From Vitrella brassicaformis (taxonomy: Eukaryota; Sar; Vitrellaceae): a DNA stretch of 22,963 nucleotides. Of this stretch, positions 22,878 through 22,963 are shown one piece after another. Made by a program: the position numbers and the translations under genes. Position 1 is the stretch's first letter. Each line of letters starts with the position of its first letter. The stretch is taken from assembly GCA_001179505.1 (NCBI GenBank), contig CDMY01000176.1, positions 143,717-166,679 on the forward strand, given 5' to 3'. The notes under the pieces were generated by a model. The model was given only the letters and a program-made list of their open reading frames with translations. It was not told the DNA's origin and did not search any database.

Positions 22878-22963
22878 CTGACATACACACGTGTGCGTCT
22901 GTCTGCCGGTGTGTTGTGGTGCCTGTGTGTCTGTGTGTCTGTGTGTGTGTGGGAGTGTTGTGG

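Overview
The window is nuclear DNA from an intron-rich, GC-rich protist. No prokaryotic operon structure is visible. Every gene is broken by short GT-AG introns of about 60-140 bp, many filled with CA/GT/GA microsatellites. The gene content (a plant/alveolate-style two-pore channel with EF-hands, a bacterial-type RtcB, allantoicase, proteasome Rpn6) together with this intron style points to a free-living alga-like alveolate. A chromerid such as Vitrella is my best guess; that is an inference from style, not a database match.

Layout: seven protein genes. (1) 525-5306, minus: two filamin-type repeats, a coiled coil, an IQ motif and a C-terminal helical region, about 20 exons. (2) 5585-7746, plus: a 12-TM major facilitator transporter with a His-rich tail, 4 exons. 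(3) 7924-10330, minus: bacterial-type RNA ligase RtcB with an N-terminal extension, 9 exons. (4) 10519-14296, plus: two-pore cation channel with EF-hands, 9 exons. (5) 14691-17215, minus: 26S proteasome lid subunit Rpn6, 11 exons. (6) 18949-21609, minus: allantoicase with a long disordered N-terminus, 10 exons. (7) 21745-22877, plus: membrane-anchored class I SAM methyltransferase (Methyltransf_24 type), 2 exons. All splice chains were built by hand by matching GT-AG sites and codon phase. Each gives an open frame of whole codons, but none is supported by transcripts.

Genes alternate in direction, giving three head-to-head pairs with 135-278 bp between start codons (1/2, 3/4, 6/7) and two tail-to-tail pairs (2/3, 4/5). 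The functions are unrelated (cytoskeleton, transport, RNA repair, ion channel, protein turnover, purine breakdown, methylation), so this looks like ordinary dense nuclear sequence rather than a functional cluster.

The only long gene-free stretch is 17216-18948, upstream of Rpn6. It holds a perfect 17-bp inverted repeat and three copies of a quasi-palindromic GC-rich motif. The most unusual genome-scale pattern is in the introns: CA/GA tracts lie on the sense strand near donors, and CT/GT tracts lie on the sense strand near acceptors. I did not see an obvious new defence, mobile or biosynthetic system.
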